A stretch of DNA of 64,000 nucleotides, taken from Aldrovandia affinis. Taxonomy: Eukaryota > Chordata > Actinopteri > Notacanthiformes > Halosauridae. The notes below the pieces were generated by a model. That model saw nothing but the letters and a program-made list of their open reading frames with translations, searched no databases and was not told where the DNA came from. Made by a program: the position numbers and the translations under genes. The DNA lies in assembly GCA_029706075.1 (NCBI GenBank), contig JAINUG010000026.1, forward strand, positions 6,714,674-6,778,673. The letters are read 5' to 3'. Below, in pieces: positions 1 to 10,735 of the stretch. Position 1 is the stretch's first letter. Each line of letters begins with the position of its first letter.

Positions 1-554
1 GAAGCCATGCTATTTTGTAAGATGGATAGGCTCAATTAATTGTATTGCGGGTTATTTTCTTCATGGAAAATATAAATCGTAAAACAAAAGGTTGTATGCA
101 CTATGATTTGACAAAGAAGTTCATATCAGTTGTCCTCAGCCCCTCAGTTTTGTTCAGCTGTCCAGTTTTTTTTCTATTTCATTAGAACTGCGGTTCTAAT
201 TTGGTTTGTTAAATATTTCTATAGCATACAATAACCGTTACATGTATACATTTATGCCTTTGAGTTAAGTTATATACATATCTTTGATGACAACACACTT
301 TCCGTCTTTTAAAGCCAAACCAAGTTGAATGTTCTGCACATTCTGGTGAAGCATCAGTCACCTTACATCAGCCAATACCTCCTGCTCTCACTGTCTTCCT
401 TCTTCCCTCTCTTCCTTTCTTCTTTTGTCTGACTGTGCTACTGTTCTTCTCCATTTAAAATACCAAGACTCCCTGGAGAGGAGCAGAAGCGAGGAATCCA
501 TGAGCATTTGCAGATCACACCACGCTTACAACATTTGGGCTGACAATGGCAGAG
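1..554. other. AT-rich stretch, nothing recognised
   Basis: No protein-like open frame, terminal inverted repeat or known repeat motif was seen on either strand. A pyrimidine-rich tract lies around 380-430. The one open frame that crosses the region runs into the GT repeat that follows and has no protein character. Confidence 0.6.
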
Positions 555-586
555 GTGTGTGTGTGTGTGTGCGTGCGTGCGTGCGC
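555..586. repeat. (GT)n/(GTGC)n microsatellite
   Basis: About nine GT units pass directly into GCGT units. It is an ordinary compound dinucleotide/tetranucleotide tract. Confidence 0.95.
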
Positions 587-2762
587 AAATGCATTCAATG
601 TAAGTATTTATTCAAAGGGGCCAGTCTTCAAGGTGACAATTTTCCAAAAAGAAAATATATAGGCTTATAATGATTATGAAATAATCATAAAAATAGCCAT
701 GTAGGCCAACTGAATTTGTCATAACACTTCATGAATACATAATATGCATTCCAGAAATACATATTGTCGGAACAGTGAAGTTTGAATAAAACAGTCAGTC
801 TTTACAGTCAAGTGCGCATGTGTAAAGTTCAGCACTCTGAATACTGAACACAAGTGATATTATCTGAAAACGTCTCGCTTATCCTACATGTAAAATATAT
901 TTATTTGATTTATTATTATAATTACTACACAGGACACCAATTATCAATTATATCACCAAATTTGTTAATAGGCAGAGCAGTCTGGTTGATCATCAAAATA
1001 TACAACTCACAATTCAATTAAGATTAACAGCTGGTTTATTAAGTTACAACAGTTAGACAAAGACAAAATATTCAATGTCCAATCTACAGACGTAGGTTCA
1101 ACTACCTTAACAAATACTAAATCCTAGACATAAACTTGACATGTAACATTCACAAAAGAGATGAAATGGAAGAAAATAATACCAGACCAAGTTTGTCTCT
1201 CCAAATGCAAACACATGCAACCGAGGTGTGAGCTGGAACCAGATCTCCCACAAAAGCAGGAAAGTTGTAGGATCGCCCTTCAATTGCTAGACTCCTCTAA
1301 AACCGCCCAAAAAACCTGGACTCAAGCCATCAACAGATCACACTTTAAGTGTTTGGAGGGGGGGTTGGCTCCCTTCCTCCTTAACCCATATATTCGTAAT
1401 TTATGATTTGAGGAAAGGCCCAGTGCAAGCCAGGTTCAGACCCCCTTTTTATATTTTTGTTTTGGGTCACTTACTTACACAAAATATATTTTCAAGATTG
1501 CCATTGATATGCTCCTCTCATGTTGAGAATCGTGGTGATGCCAAACATCGATAGGGCCTGGGGAAGCCAGCTTAGTTTATACAGAGATGTTGGTTGAGCC
1601 AAAATACATAATATGCTCAGGCAAAGAAAATCGCTTCCAGGTGACAAGGCCAATCATACCATGTTGACCTCCACTTTCAATCTGGTGGGCCATAATTATT
1701 TTCTCCCTGGTCCATAATTTCCAGCTCATAGGTAGAACCCTGAAGTTGTGTTGTGTGGCCTAGGCTTGTAAGTTTGGTCTGCTGATCTAATATGAACTGC
1801 ACTTGCTGCCAAAGCTACATACCTTAGTGCCCTGGTTTCATTCACAGAACAATAATAATAATAATTTCAATGATGGCAGCATGTTTGTTTATGAGAATTT
1901 AGGTTAAGCTGGGCCCCATTCTCTTTGCCTGCGTAGGAATACCAAAATGCACCTCCCTGAAAATAAACATATAATAAATTACACAGCTATCAACTATAAG
2001 GTTGCAAAGATTTAAAGATTAGTGTCCTTTACATAATCTACTCCTCAGTTTTGAGGACTGCTAATTTGCTTTATGGCTGCTAATATTCTTAGCATTGTTT
2101 TAAGTACAATCCTAAATAAGGTTGTGTGAGAGTTTTTGGTTTAATTGCATTCTTCATAATAATAATAATAGGATATAATATTTATGACTATGGCCTCTGA
2201 ACTTTAATCATAAAAAATTTAGATTACTCCATTAGCTATTAATATTTCAAATGGGTTAACTCAGTTTTCTGATGCAGTTTATGCAGTGATATTTGCATAT
2301 TTTCGAGTCAGTTTTTGACATCTAGTTACTATAATGCAGCATTCTCAGCGCTAATGAAACCATGCATACTAGTTGAGGAATTAACTGTCTGTTAAACTTC
2401 CTGGGCATACAAATGGTATTTTATTGTATCAGTGATTCACAAATGACAGTACAACTTAAACAGATTTTTTCTTTATAATTTGACTCTTGCAAAATTATAG
2501 GATAGACCAGTTTTGTCTTATTTTTCAGGATATATAGTCCATATCCTTTCATTGAAAAAAAGCATATGGACAGCCTCTGATTATCACTGAATGCTTCATT
2601 TCATGTCATTTTCCCATATGCATCCCTCTCTGAGGCCAAAACATAACTTATTGTAATTGAAGACCTTTGAAGTCTGACAGACAAATAATTGTACATTTTC
2701 CTGTCAGGGAAGAATTCTCTATGTCCAACAGTACACAGTGCATACGATGTCCCGTGACAGTC
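587..2762. other. Unrecognised AT-rich sequence
   Basis: Contains short AAT/ATA triplet runs near 1851-1866 and 2158-2172 and a C- and G-richer block near 1190-1460. A minus-strand AATAAA lies near 1035-1040, as in the LTR copies elsewhere in the window, but no TG...CA ends or target duplication were found, so no element is called. Confidence 0.5.
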
Positions 2763-2850
2763 TGGCCCGGATTCAATCAACATTTGTCCTTAATTTGGAT
2801 TTAATTTAACTATTAAATGCAATTTTGCAAACCCAATTTCTTCATTTATT
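2763..2850. repeat. One end of a MITE-like repeat (GGATTCAATCAACATTTGTC family)
   Basis: The segment beginning TGGCCCGGATTCAATCAAC closely matches both ends of the palindromic element at 47432-47587. Only one terminus is visible here, so this is probably a truncated copy. Superfamily is not clear from sequence. Confidence 0.5.
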
Positions 2851-3505
2851 TGTATAAATACATTTAAATAACTTCTCAAATTAATTGTAAGTCAAAGTTA
2901 GTAAGACCAATATTGTATTACTCTATGGCAAAACTTTAGGTTAATGAGACAATCTTTGAGGTCTTGAGCCTTGATTCACAAAAGGGAATGGGATATGAGC
3001 TACAGTATCACATTAATAGTCAGAAGAAAACTCGTTCACATGTTTGTGTACCTGATTTAATAGCTTTTCTCAATGCAATGCAGTATAAACCCTTCAACTT
3101 AGGCTGGTATCACACATTGTGTACTTTTATCTTTTTTATCACTAGATTAGATTGTCAGTGTGTTCACATATTATGCCCCTGCAATTCAGGTGGAATGGTG
3201 CTTACTATCCTCTCTTCCAATTCAGTCAATCAAGTTATATTCGACATAGCGCTCGGAGCAAAATAAATGTCACAGTGCGCATTTCACTGAAACAATGCTG
3301 ATTGTAGTGGATATAACTTGAAATGGAAGAGTGATTGTTGTTTGGAAACAGAACAGAAAAATGCCTAGAGCGTTGGCAGTAGAAACAAGGAGAGGTGAGA
3401 TGGGATCAAACCATGCTTGATCTGAGATGGGGAGATATATAATATATACCAGGAAGGAATAACCCATGTACTCTTGAGATGACAAAAAAGCAACAACAGC
3501 AACAA
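2851..3505. other. Unrecognised sequence
   Basis: No recognisable repeat or gene. A 100-codon open frame at 2964-3266 has no domain signature and is treated as chance. Confidence 0.5.
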
Positions 3506-4200
3506 ATATAGCTGCAAGCAACCATTAACGGGGTCCAAGACATACACAAACTGAGTCTACACACACAGTTGGTGAATGAAGCCCAGCATTTTAAATAGGT
3601 GTAATGTGAAATTAAATTGGTATATAATTATCCATGTTATAGATTTTCTGCCATTTTCAGTATTGTGGTCTTCACCTTCTATACCTTCTGCTCAAAATCA
3701 GCAACAAATTTGGTTTACATCATCTAGGGACCAGAAACATCTCAGACAATAAAATGAATGACTTTAATCATACTGAATAGAATAGTTACTCACATAGCCC
3801 TGAACATGTGTGCTTAATTTCACAAAACCAAGTCAATATGTTTAAGAAATATACATATTTGCCTGTTATAGTGCCACCATGTGGTGAATATGGCATAGGC
3901 ATGAGCCTATATACCAAGTTTCATTTCAATGTGACCAAGCATATCTGTTTTATAAGCATGTATATGATACGCCATACCCAGGTTCAAATTCATTCAAAAG
4001 TAGCAGCCATGTTATTTCACCTAGAGTTCTGAGTTATATTGTTAAAGGTGACGTTTGTCCATAGACACTGTGTCCCAAATTTGGTGCAGATCGGCCCAAC
4101 ACTTCATGAGAAAAAGACGTTTAAGTGTTTTGCACAAATTTCAAAATGGCGGAAAAACTATTATGGTGGAAGTCGTAGGTCCATGAGGCAAATTTGTTCC
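3506..4200 (+). repeat. Degenerate unclassified interspersed repeat
   Basis: The block starts with ATAGCTGCAAGCA and contains phrases such as CCAAATTTGGTGCAGATCGG and TTTCAAAATGGCGGAAA, which I recall from abundant fish repeats. No terminal repeats or protein could be confirmed. The family is unassigned and boundaries are approximate. Confidence 0.4.
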
Positions 4201-4917
4201 CCATGAGGAAAGTGAATAACCCACAAAATAGTGTAACTCCATGTCACATGGAGTGAGGAGCATGGCCTCTCAAAGTTTACATTTTTATATAGTTGTGTTT
4301 ATGTTATCCTCTGTGTTGATTATTAGAAATTAAGAGCAAAGAATTGATGTCGCAACACAAAAATGGACTGGCAATCTACCAGGGGTATGAACATTTACCT
4401 TTATTAGATAGTAACATGTGAGAAAAATGGCATAACACATCACACCAACTGCCTTCAAATGGACCTGTGGGTTTGCTCTCTCAAACAGTATGTGTATGAT
4501 GATTTCACCTTGTCATAGACTTCAATATCTGAAGGCAATTGCTTTTTTCTGAATGGGTGGCTGAAGCTAAAAAATATATACATGATTGAGTTTCTGTCTT
4601 CTGTCGGAGTGTCTCTGAAGATTAGGGGAGTCCTGTAACGGGGGTAGGTGGCCGTGTGGCTGGAACTAATTGCATTGGACAGAGCTGGTGGTGGTGATGG
4701 TGTTGGGAACACTGATTCACGGCAGCTGTGAACTGAGCAGCAGACCTTGGGGAGGAATTTTCTGGAAGTGCACAAATGGCATCCGGGATTACCTCAAAGA
4801 CACATCTGGGGAAATAAAGTGGATGGCTGCAGAGCAGTTCAAAGTAAATTTAAAACGGCATTGTAAATCGATGGACTGTGATAAATATGTGCTAGCTATA
4901 CTAGCAGTAGAACAATA
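4201..4917. other. Unrecognised sequence
   Basis: No element was recognised. An 83-codon open frame at 4670-4921 ends exactly where the piggyBac element begins and has no identifiable domain. Confidence 0.5.
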
Positions 4918-4921
4918 TTAA

Positions 4922-5448
4922 CCCTTAGGAGTCGCCGATCACGCCGGCATGATCAAATCAGAGTAACTGGTTCAAGACGCCGTAGCTTCAAAACGAAGTC
5001 ACTTTGAGCATTGCCGTCAACTTCACTCGAAACTGCTGGCTTGAAACCCCATGCTAGTTTTTTGAATGACGTTGAAAGACCAAGTAAAAACGGAGATATT
5101 ATCATTTTAATTTGATATAAAAATTATATTTACGCGTGCGTAAAAGCGCATACAGTATGTGAGGCAGGCGTCGCATTTGTTTGAATATCTTCAGCGTTTT
5201 TTGTCATATTATGAAACGGAAAAAAATGCCTAGCTAGGTTTTGGAGTTGGACTTGGAGTTTCTGTGGAGGAGAAATGAGGCGAGTTGAGCCTCGTGTGAG
5301 GCGAATGCTAAATGTACCACAAACCTTGCTTTTGTACGTCGAGGATGACGAACTTGAAGAAATTATTGGTAAGGAGTCTGACATCGAGAGTGATGCTGAC
5401 GACGAAATTGACGACCCGTCTTTTGTCCTCGACAATGAGACAAAATAG
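4922..5448 (+). mobile_element. piggyBac-like transposon, 5' portion only
   Basis: The left end reads CCCTTAGGAGTCGCC and is directly preceded by TTAA at 4918-4921. A TTAA target with a CCCT terminus is the hallmark of the piggyBac superfamily. The leader region (4922-5274) is followed by a short acidic reading frame. No matching right terminus ending in AGGG-TTAA was found downstream, so the element is truncated after the first part of its transposase gene. The right boundary is a minimum. Confidence 0.72.
5275..5448 (+). pseudogene. piggyBac-like transposase, N-terminal remnant
   Basis: A 57-codon frame starts with a basic segment (MRRVEPRVRRML) and continues with a strongly acidic stretch rich in Asp and Glu (about residues 23-47, including DDELEEIIG and DADDEIDDPSF), then stops at TAG 5446-5448. 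PiggyBac-family transposases usually begin with an acidic, poorly structured N-terminus before the DDD catalytic domain. The catalytic domain is absent here, so no transposase activity can be expected. The start was chosen as the first ATG of the acidic frame, about 350 bases inside the TTAA end. The assignment depends mainly on the terminus; the protein alone would not be diagnostic. Confidence 0.6.
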
Positions 5449-5695
5449 CCCAAGACCTCTAAGGGCTACTGTGCAGTGGCATCATGCCCATTCAAAGTGA
5501 GGGGGCACATGCCTCACTTTTATGCAATTTATAGTTTTTAAAGGCAAAAATATTAGCTAGTTAGCTAGTTCAATGTAAAGTTGGCTAGCTGGCCAAACAA
5601 ACACCAGTTTTTCTATTAGCTAACATGAAAAGAATAGCTGACAAACCATTAAAAGTCAGGGACAGAAAAGAAAAGTTGAAATCTTGAGGTAAATC

Positions 5696-5792
5696 TTCAA
5701 GTAATACTGCTGCTTAAAAAGTAAAATACAATTTGAGGTTAGGGCCTAACCTCAAATTTTATTTTCCTTTTTAAGCAGCAGTATTACTTGAA
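5696..5792. repeat. 97-bp near-perfect palindrome
   Basis: Two 46-base arms (5696-5741 and 5747-5792) are reverse complements with two mismatches, separated by a five-base GGGCC loop. Outer ends read TTCAAGTAATACTGCTGC and its complement. It could form a long hairpin or cruciform. It has no recognised transposon terminus and no clear target duplication, so origin is open: a tiny foldback MITE or a local template-switch event. Confidence 0.9.
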
Positions 5793-6309
5793 TGTTGCAA
5801 TATGATAGGAACTCTGTAAACGTGCTTTACATGCGCACAGTGAACACAAGTGCGGTAATGTAGAATGAGTCAATAATCTTATTTTGATAAATACATACAG
5901 TACCTTCCATTTTCATAAATGTAGGAAAATGTCAGGCGTCAAGGGCAGGAGTTGACCCTTATTGAAGCTGTGATGCCACATAAATACAGTGGTTATAAAA
6001 AGTATTCACCCCTTTGGTATTTTTCACGTTTTATTTTCTTACTTCATGGAATCTAAATTGATTTAAATGGTATTTCTTGCCACTGATCAACACAAAATAC
6101 TCTATATAACAGATAATATTTGATTGCATAAGTATTCACCCCTTTTTCTGTGACACACCTAAATAAACTCTGACACAATCAATGACCTTAAGAGGTCACA
6201 TAATTATTAGATTAGGTGTTTCAAATTAAATACACCTGTCTGTGAGAGGCCCCACAGTTGGTTAGTGCATTTCCAAACATGAGCTTCATCATGAAGACGA
6301 AAGGTCTTG

Positions 6310-7240
6310 AAAAGGTTTTTCAAAAGCACCGATCAGGGGAAAGATATACGATTTCAAAGAGTTTCAATATCCCCCGGAGCACTGTTAGGTCCATCATAAA
6401 GAAATGGAGAGAGAATGTGACATAACTGTGAATTTGCCTAGAACAGGCTGTCCTCCAAAACTGAACATCCGTGTAAGTAGGACACTTGTTAGGGAGGCCT
6501 ATGGCAACTCTGATGGAATTACAGCTTTCCATAGTAGAGGGGGAGAAACGCATGGGACAACAATAGCCCAGCGCTTCACAAATCTGCGCTTTATGGGAGG
6601 GTGGAAAATCTTTTTTTCTTAATAATTTGTTATTAAAAATTTCTCCCAATTTAGTAGGCAATTACACCCTCTAGTTTTCATGCCAATCCCCCCTCGTATT
6701 GTGAGTTCGCTGCCGTGGCCCTGTGACCAGTAGTGACAAAGGCAAAGCATCGTCCCCTCCGAGACGGCACTCCTGTACGCAGCAAACTTCCTGTCGGCTT
6801 CCTTCCCCCCTCCCTGGGGCAGACAGCCAATTGCAGTCCCATATGGCACTCCCAGCCAGAGCCGACTCTGGCACGGCCGGTGGAATCAAACCCCGGTCGC
6901 AGTGGCCAGCGTCGAACGTTGTAACCACCTGGGAGGCCCTAAGAAAGCCATTGTTGAAGAAAACACATGAAATCTTGTCTAGAGTTTTATTTGCCAGAAG
7001 GCATGTGAGAGACACTCAAACCAAGTGGAGGAACATTCTATGGTCTGTTGAGACCAAGATGGAACTTTTTGGCACTTTAGGTGCTATGTTTGGCACAATC
7101 CTAAAACTACACATCATCCCAAGAACACTATCCCTACCGTGAAACATGGTGCTGGGAGCCTAATGCTATTAGGATACTTCCCTGCTTTAGAGATTGGAAA
7201 ACTTGTCAAAATAGAGGCACAAGATATAAACAAATCTTGA
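6310..7240 (+). pseudogene. Tc1-like transposase remnant
   Basis: Translated pieces keep the paired-like DNA-binding start (KVFQKHRSGERYTISKSF, then NIPRSTVRSIIKKW), the linker LPRTGCPPKLNIRVSRTLV, and after the SINE the segment RKPLLKKTHE. Next comes the first catalytic region, read as [11 protein letters not shown]; the family normally has Asp after Trp-Ser, so the first DDE acidic residue is lost. Later pieces include the IPTVKHG-type strand region. Frameshifts, stop codons and the SINE make it non-functional. Family function: cut-and-paste transposase binding the terminal repeats. Confidence 0.85.
6612..6936 (-). mobile_element. tRNA-derived SINE inside the Tc1 copy
   Basis: Read on the minus strand, the tRNA-like head ends in a B box within GACCGGGGTTTGATTCC, followed by CCAGGGAGGGGGGAAGG and a tail containing CTAAATTGGGAGAAA. 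The same head and tail order is seen at 59802-60095 (minus) and, more diverged, at 25062-25375 and 51249-51605 (plus). It lies between Tc1 sequences that are contiguous in the 13-kb copy, which proves it inserted after the Tc1 element. Confidence 0.85.
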
Positions 7241-7388
7241 AGGAAAACTGCTGCAGTCTGCAAGAGTCCTGTAATTTGGGAGAAGATTTATATTCCGGCA
7301 GGACAAGAAATCCATTTTGATTCCATGAAGTCAGAAAATAAAATGTGAAAAATGCCAAAGGGGGTGAATACTTTTTGTCCCCACTGTA

Positions 7389-10300
7389 TAGGTTAAATTA
7401 AATAGTGGGTACTAAAGAAAAAAGTAAGTACACTGTATACAATGCCTTTAATGTATTCCATCTGATTATGCGACAGTCTCTGTAATCCTATTTGCCTAAT
7501 CTGAACTATGTTGACAATAACAGCTCATAATTTTGAACAGTTAGCACTCTTACAGCAGAGCAGTATGTGACTCATATTTGCACTGAATCATGCACTAAAT
7601 AAAATTGTAAGATAACTTTTGCCCATAAGATCAGGTTTTATTTTGTATGTTTTACTGCTCAGAAATTGTTAGGAAGCAGTAGATTTAAGATTTATCATGT
7701 AAACCCTAACCCTAACCCCCGCCAGTGTTCAACATAAAGTGACGCCCCAGGCTGTAATTTTATATGCAAACATGTAAGTTTACATATCCTTTTTACAAAC
7801 GTACCTAGACAACACATTTTCTTTGTACATTGTACAGTGCAAGTCTCATATCTATACACGCACCAAGTTTGGACAATCTCTACATGCTGCCAAGGTTTGT
7901 GTTATTATTGTTATTCTTTTTTTGCAGAAACATTGATTAGCAGCTCCTGTTTTGGTAGAGGAGATTAATACCATAATCTCCAATTATTAACTGTTGACAC
8001 TTGATTTTGAAAACCTTGTGCCTTGTTTTTGCCCCACAAGAGGACCAAAAAGTCTTCTGCTGCAAGAGGCTTGTGTTAGTAAAATGTACTCCCTATAAGG
8101 AGGCATTATAATTTTCTAAATTTGTGCATTATATAGAGTGGACAAAAAGTTATTTCAGATTGCTGAATTTTTTTTATGAACTCAAGGATTGCATTCATAT
8201 ATTTTAAATAACATTTTGATTTTAAAAGAATGCCTTTCTCAGTGTCACACAATGTCTCTCTTTTTATATAATGGTTTCCAATGGGGTGCAAATGTTACTG
8301 CCATCAGCCACTAGAGGCAGACTGTCTAAATATTTCACTGTGTTTCAACGACACTTGCTTTACAGAACATGGAAGCTATATCCAATTAATAATACATTAC
8401 AATGGCTTGCCCTTATACACAGCGCATATTCTAGGTGCTGTACCTTTGTGCTCACAACATACAATTCCTTCTTGTCTGCATTTCCAAAAAACCCAATACT
8501 GGAGTCTTGAAAGTCAGAAGCTATCCTTTCTCCTACTGCCACTCCCCCATTTCTGCTTCAGTGTTGACAGGTGAGAACTCAGGCTCTGTTTGAATACAGA
8601 CAATTGAGAACTCAGGTTCTGCTTGAATAGAGACAGGTGGATTCTGTGGAATGAGCTGAAAATGCACACCCATCTTCCCTGTTCAAGGTGTGCAGAGAAG
8701 CCCTTCTTCCAGCCGCCAAGAGCTGACACCAGTCGGCGCAGCAATGTCCTCTGCTTTCAATTCACCAATCACTGCCAGGCTACATAAGGCATGGTAGGGC
8801 TGTGAGATAACAAGCATCTGCTGTTTCAGTAAAATATTCAACTACAAGTGAAATAATAGCAATGTTCAATATAAGAGTCATAGCATAAAACATTACACAT
8901 TCACTTAATAAACCAATTTAGACAAAGAGAAAATATAGTATATTTATTTGGTTAGACTGATGCTTTGGTAATATAATGTCATGTTTTATATGTTGTCTTT
9001 TTCTTTTCTCATTTTATTTATTTTTTCATAAAATGTCTGCTAATTATCCATATGTTAGTATATATGATTATTTATCAACTGATTGTTCATGAATAATAAA
9101 AATAATAAGTAAATAATAAAAAAGCAAGTAATTTAATTTAATATTATCAGACTGGCAATTTAGACATAGGAGCTAGGATGGGACAACAGACAAACAATAT
9201 TTATTTGCTGTATTCAATTTTATATTTAATGTTATTAAATGTATTATGTTAAAACTATTATGGTTCACTTGGGAAAGACAACAGCTTCTTGTGCATTGCT
9301 CCACAAATAGATTGTAGAACAAATAGAACATAAAACATTATTAAAAACAGTATATTGAGCGATTGTTGTTTATTTGGTATGGTTGGCATGTTATTTGATG
9401 TTGTGTTATACTATATTATGCTGTGACAGAATTGTCAATTAAAATGGTAATGATAAACACTGTTCTCCTCCATTAGCTATGTACATCAAAATGTGGACTA
9501 TTTCTCAATCATCATTTTAAAGGCCATTCAATCCAAACATACTCAAATAACATCTTATTTTATACATTTATTTATTCTTAATTAACAACCAATTACCCTG
9601 GATGGTTCAATTAGATACTTGGATATACTATACGAATATACAAATAAATGCATGAATCAATATGTAAATAGAATGTATAATAATATTGAGCTCCAAGTGT
9701 AATGTTTCATTTATGATTCACCATTTGTCAAAACAAAGGTGATAAAATGGGACATGAATACATGATTGTGCTCATTACAAAATTAAAAGCAGAATTTGCA
9801 GGAATAACCAGTAAATTACACACACAGCCCTCCCACCATTTAGTCACCTCCACATTGCTCTATATAATTCCCCTATGCTAACAATCAATCCAGGTGCTGC
9901 TGCTCAAGTTGTAATGTCAGCGGATGCTGCCTAACGCTCTGAGTTGCTAGATGTCAAGGGAATATTTACCTCCTTTCTCCCCCCTCAATAACAACATTCA
10001 AATGCTAGGGGGTGTCTCCAATACTAAAATGACCTAGCTCATTTTCAAGAGCAATCAATTCTTTATTGAGCAAGTGGTACATTGTCTATGGGAAACATTT
10101 GAAAGAAAACTGCACCAGCACCAATAATGTATCTGATTCATATGCTAAAAAGCAATTCAATATATTAGTGCAATAGTGCGTTTAAAATGCATGAATAAAA
10201 CACTATTTTGCATGGAGGAGCAGTGGAAAGAATGCTGTAAAGAATGTGAAATTGGGTTATATTGTGGAAAAGAATGCCTTAATGTCTAAAAATGTCAACA

Positions 10301-10598
10301 GTATTCTGTATGGTTATTATTTGTGTTTTACTTTTCATTTTCAGACAGGGCCATTTGCATAAGTCAATGTAAACTCTCTTACTGAAATATGCATTGGTGA
10401 CTTAGAAATTCCTTTTTTGTAATGAATATTTCAATGTTCCTTAAAATGTATAAAAATAAAAATAGTCAAAGAGTAATGGGAAACAATTTTTTCCCATCGT
10501 CTCTGCTTTTCATGATTTGTGTGTGCTTGGAGTCCTCTCCGAATCCTGGAGTCCTCAGCCTACGCCAGTGACTCCTCATGAGTCAGGCACTCCATGAA
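7389..10598. other. Mostly unique AT-rich DNA
   Basis: A short run of telomere-like CCCTAA units occurs near 7703-7717 (about two units). The stretch 8820-9800 is very AT-rich. A minisatellite is listed separately. No gene-like frame is supported. Confidence 0.6.
8566..8640. repeat. 33-bp minisatellite, about 2.3 units
   Basis: Units at 8566-8598 and 8599-8631 share the core TGAGAACTCAGG and end in TTGAATA; a third unit starts at 8632. Units differ at a few bases. Confidence 0.85.
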
Positions 10599-10735
10599 CC
10601 GGGGGCATTCAAATCCAGGCCTCAAAGTCTGCATTGTCTGGTGGTGTAGTGCATGGTTGGAGCAAATACCTGCAGACACTGCAGACCTTGAGGCCTGGAT
10701 TTGAATACCTTGAGGCCTGGATTTGAATACCCCTG
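10599..10735. mobile_element. Foldback MITE, probably hAT-type
   Basis: The ends are inverted: GGGGGCATTCAAATCCAGGC on the left and a complement of GGGGTATTCAAATCC on the right, with the arms continuing through CCTCAA and GTCTGC. The right end CCCCTG suggests a hAT-like CAGGGG terminus. No clean 8-bp target duplication was found, so superfamily is tentative. Confidence 0.65.
10686..10729. repeat. 22-bp exact tandem duplication in MITE arm
   Basis: Two identical units beginning CCTTGAGGCCTGGATTTG lie head to tail (10686-10707, 10708-10729). The duplication affects only the right arm of the surrounding MITE. Confidence 0.95.

Larger units (their letters stand above)
5987..7386 (+). mobile_element. 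Tc1-like transposon, full length but decayed, with SINE insertion
   Basis: The left end CAGTGGTTATAAAAAGTATT and the right end (complement of CAGTGGGGACAAAAAGTATT) form terminal inverted repeats, each flanked by TA (5985-5986 and 7387-7388), the Tc1/mariner target. Inner parts of the repeats also match (CCAAAGGGGTGAATACT region on the right). The coding part is broken and split by a tRNA-derived SINE at 6612-6936. The same family gives the larger nested copy at 13231-17394 and the partial copies at 32610-33548 and 36490-37157. Confidence 0.9.

Noticed and set aside
425..670. 81-codon frame with a Val-Cys repeat
   Set aside because: The repeat is translation of the GT microsatellite.
1000..1750. 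Possible LTR on the minus strand
   Set aside because: An AATAAA and C-rich block resemble the other LTRs, but no TG...CA ends or duplication were found.
2964..3266. 100-codon open frame on the plus strand
   Set aside because: No domain, no signal or low-complexity pattern, no splice context; length is within chance for AT-rich DNA of this size.
4670..4921. 83-codon open frame that ends at the piggyBac target site
   Set aside because: The Trp- and Cys-containing sequence looked protein-like, but no family was recognised and the frame's end at TTAA is explained by the TAA in the target.
6671..7142. Overlapping 114- and 139-codon frames
   Set aside because: They cross the SINE and Tc1 remnant; only the Tc1 part has real protein similarity.
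7698..7722. Telomere-like CCCTAA units
   Set aside because: Only about two full units; far too short to be an interstitial telomere array and likely chance or slippage.
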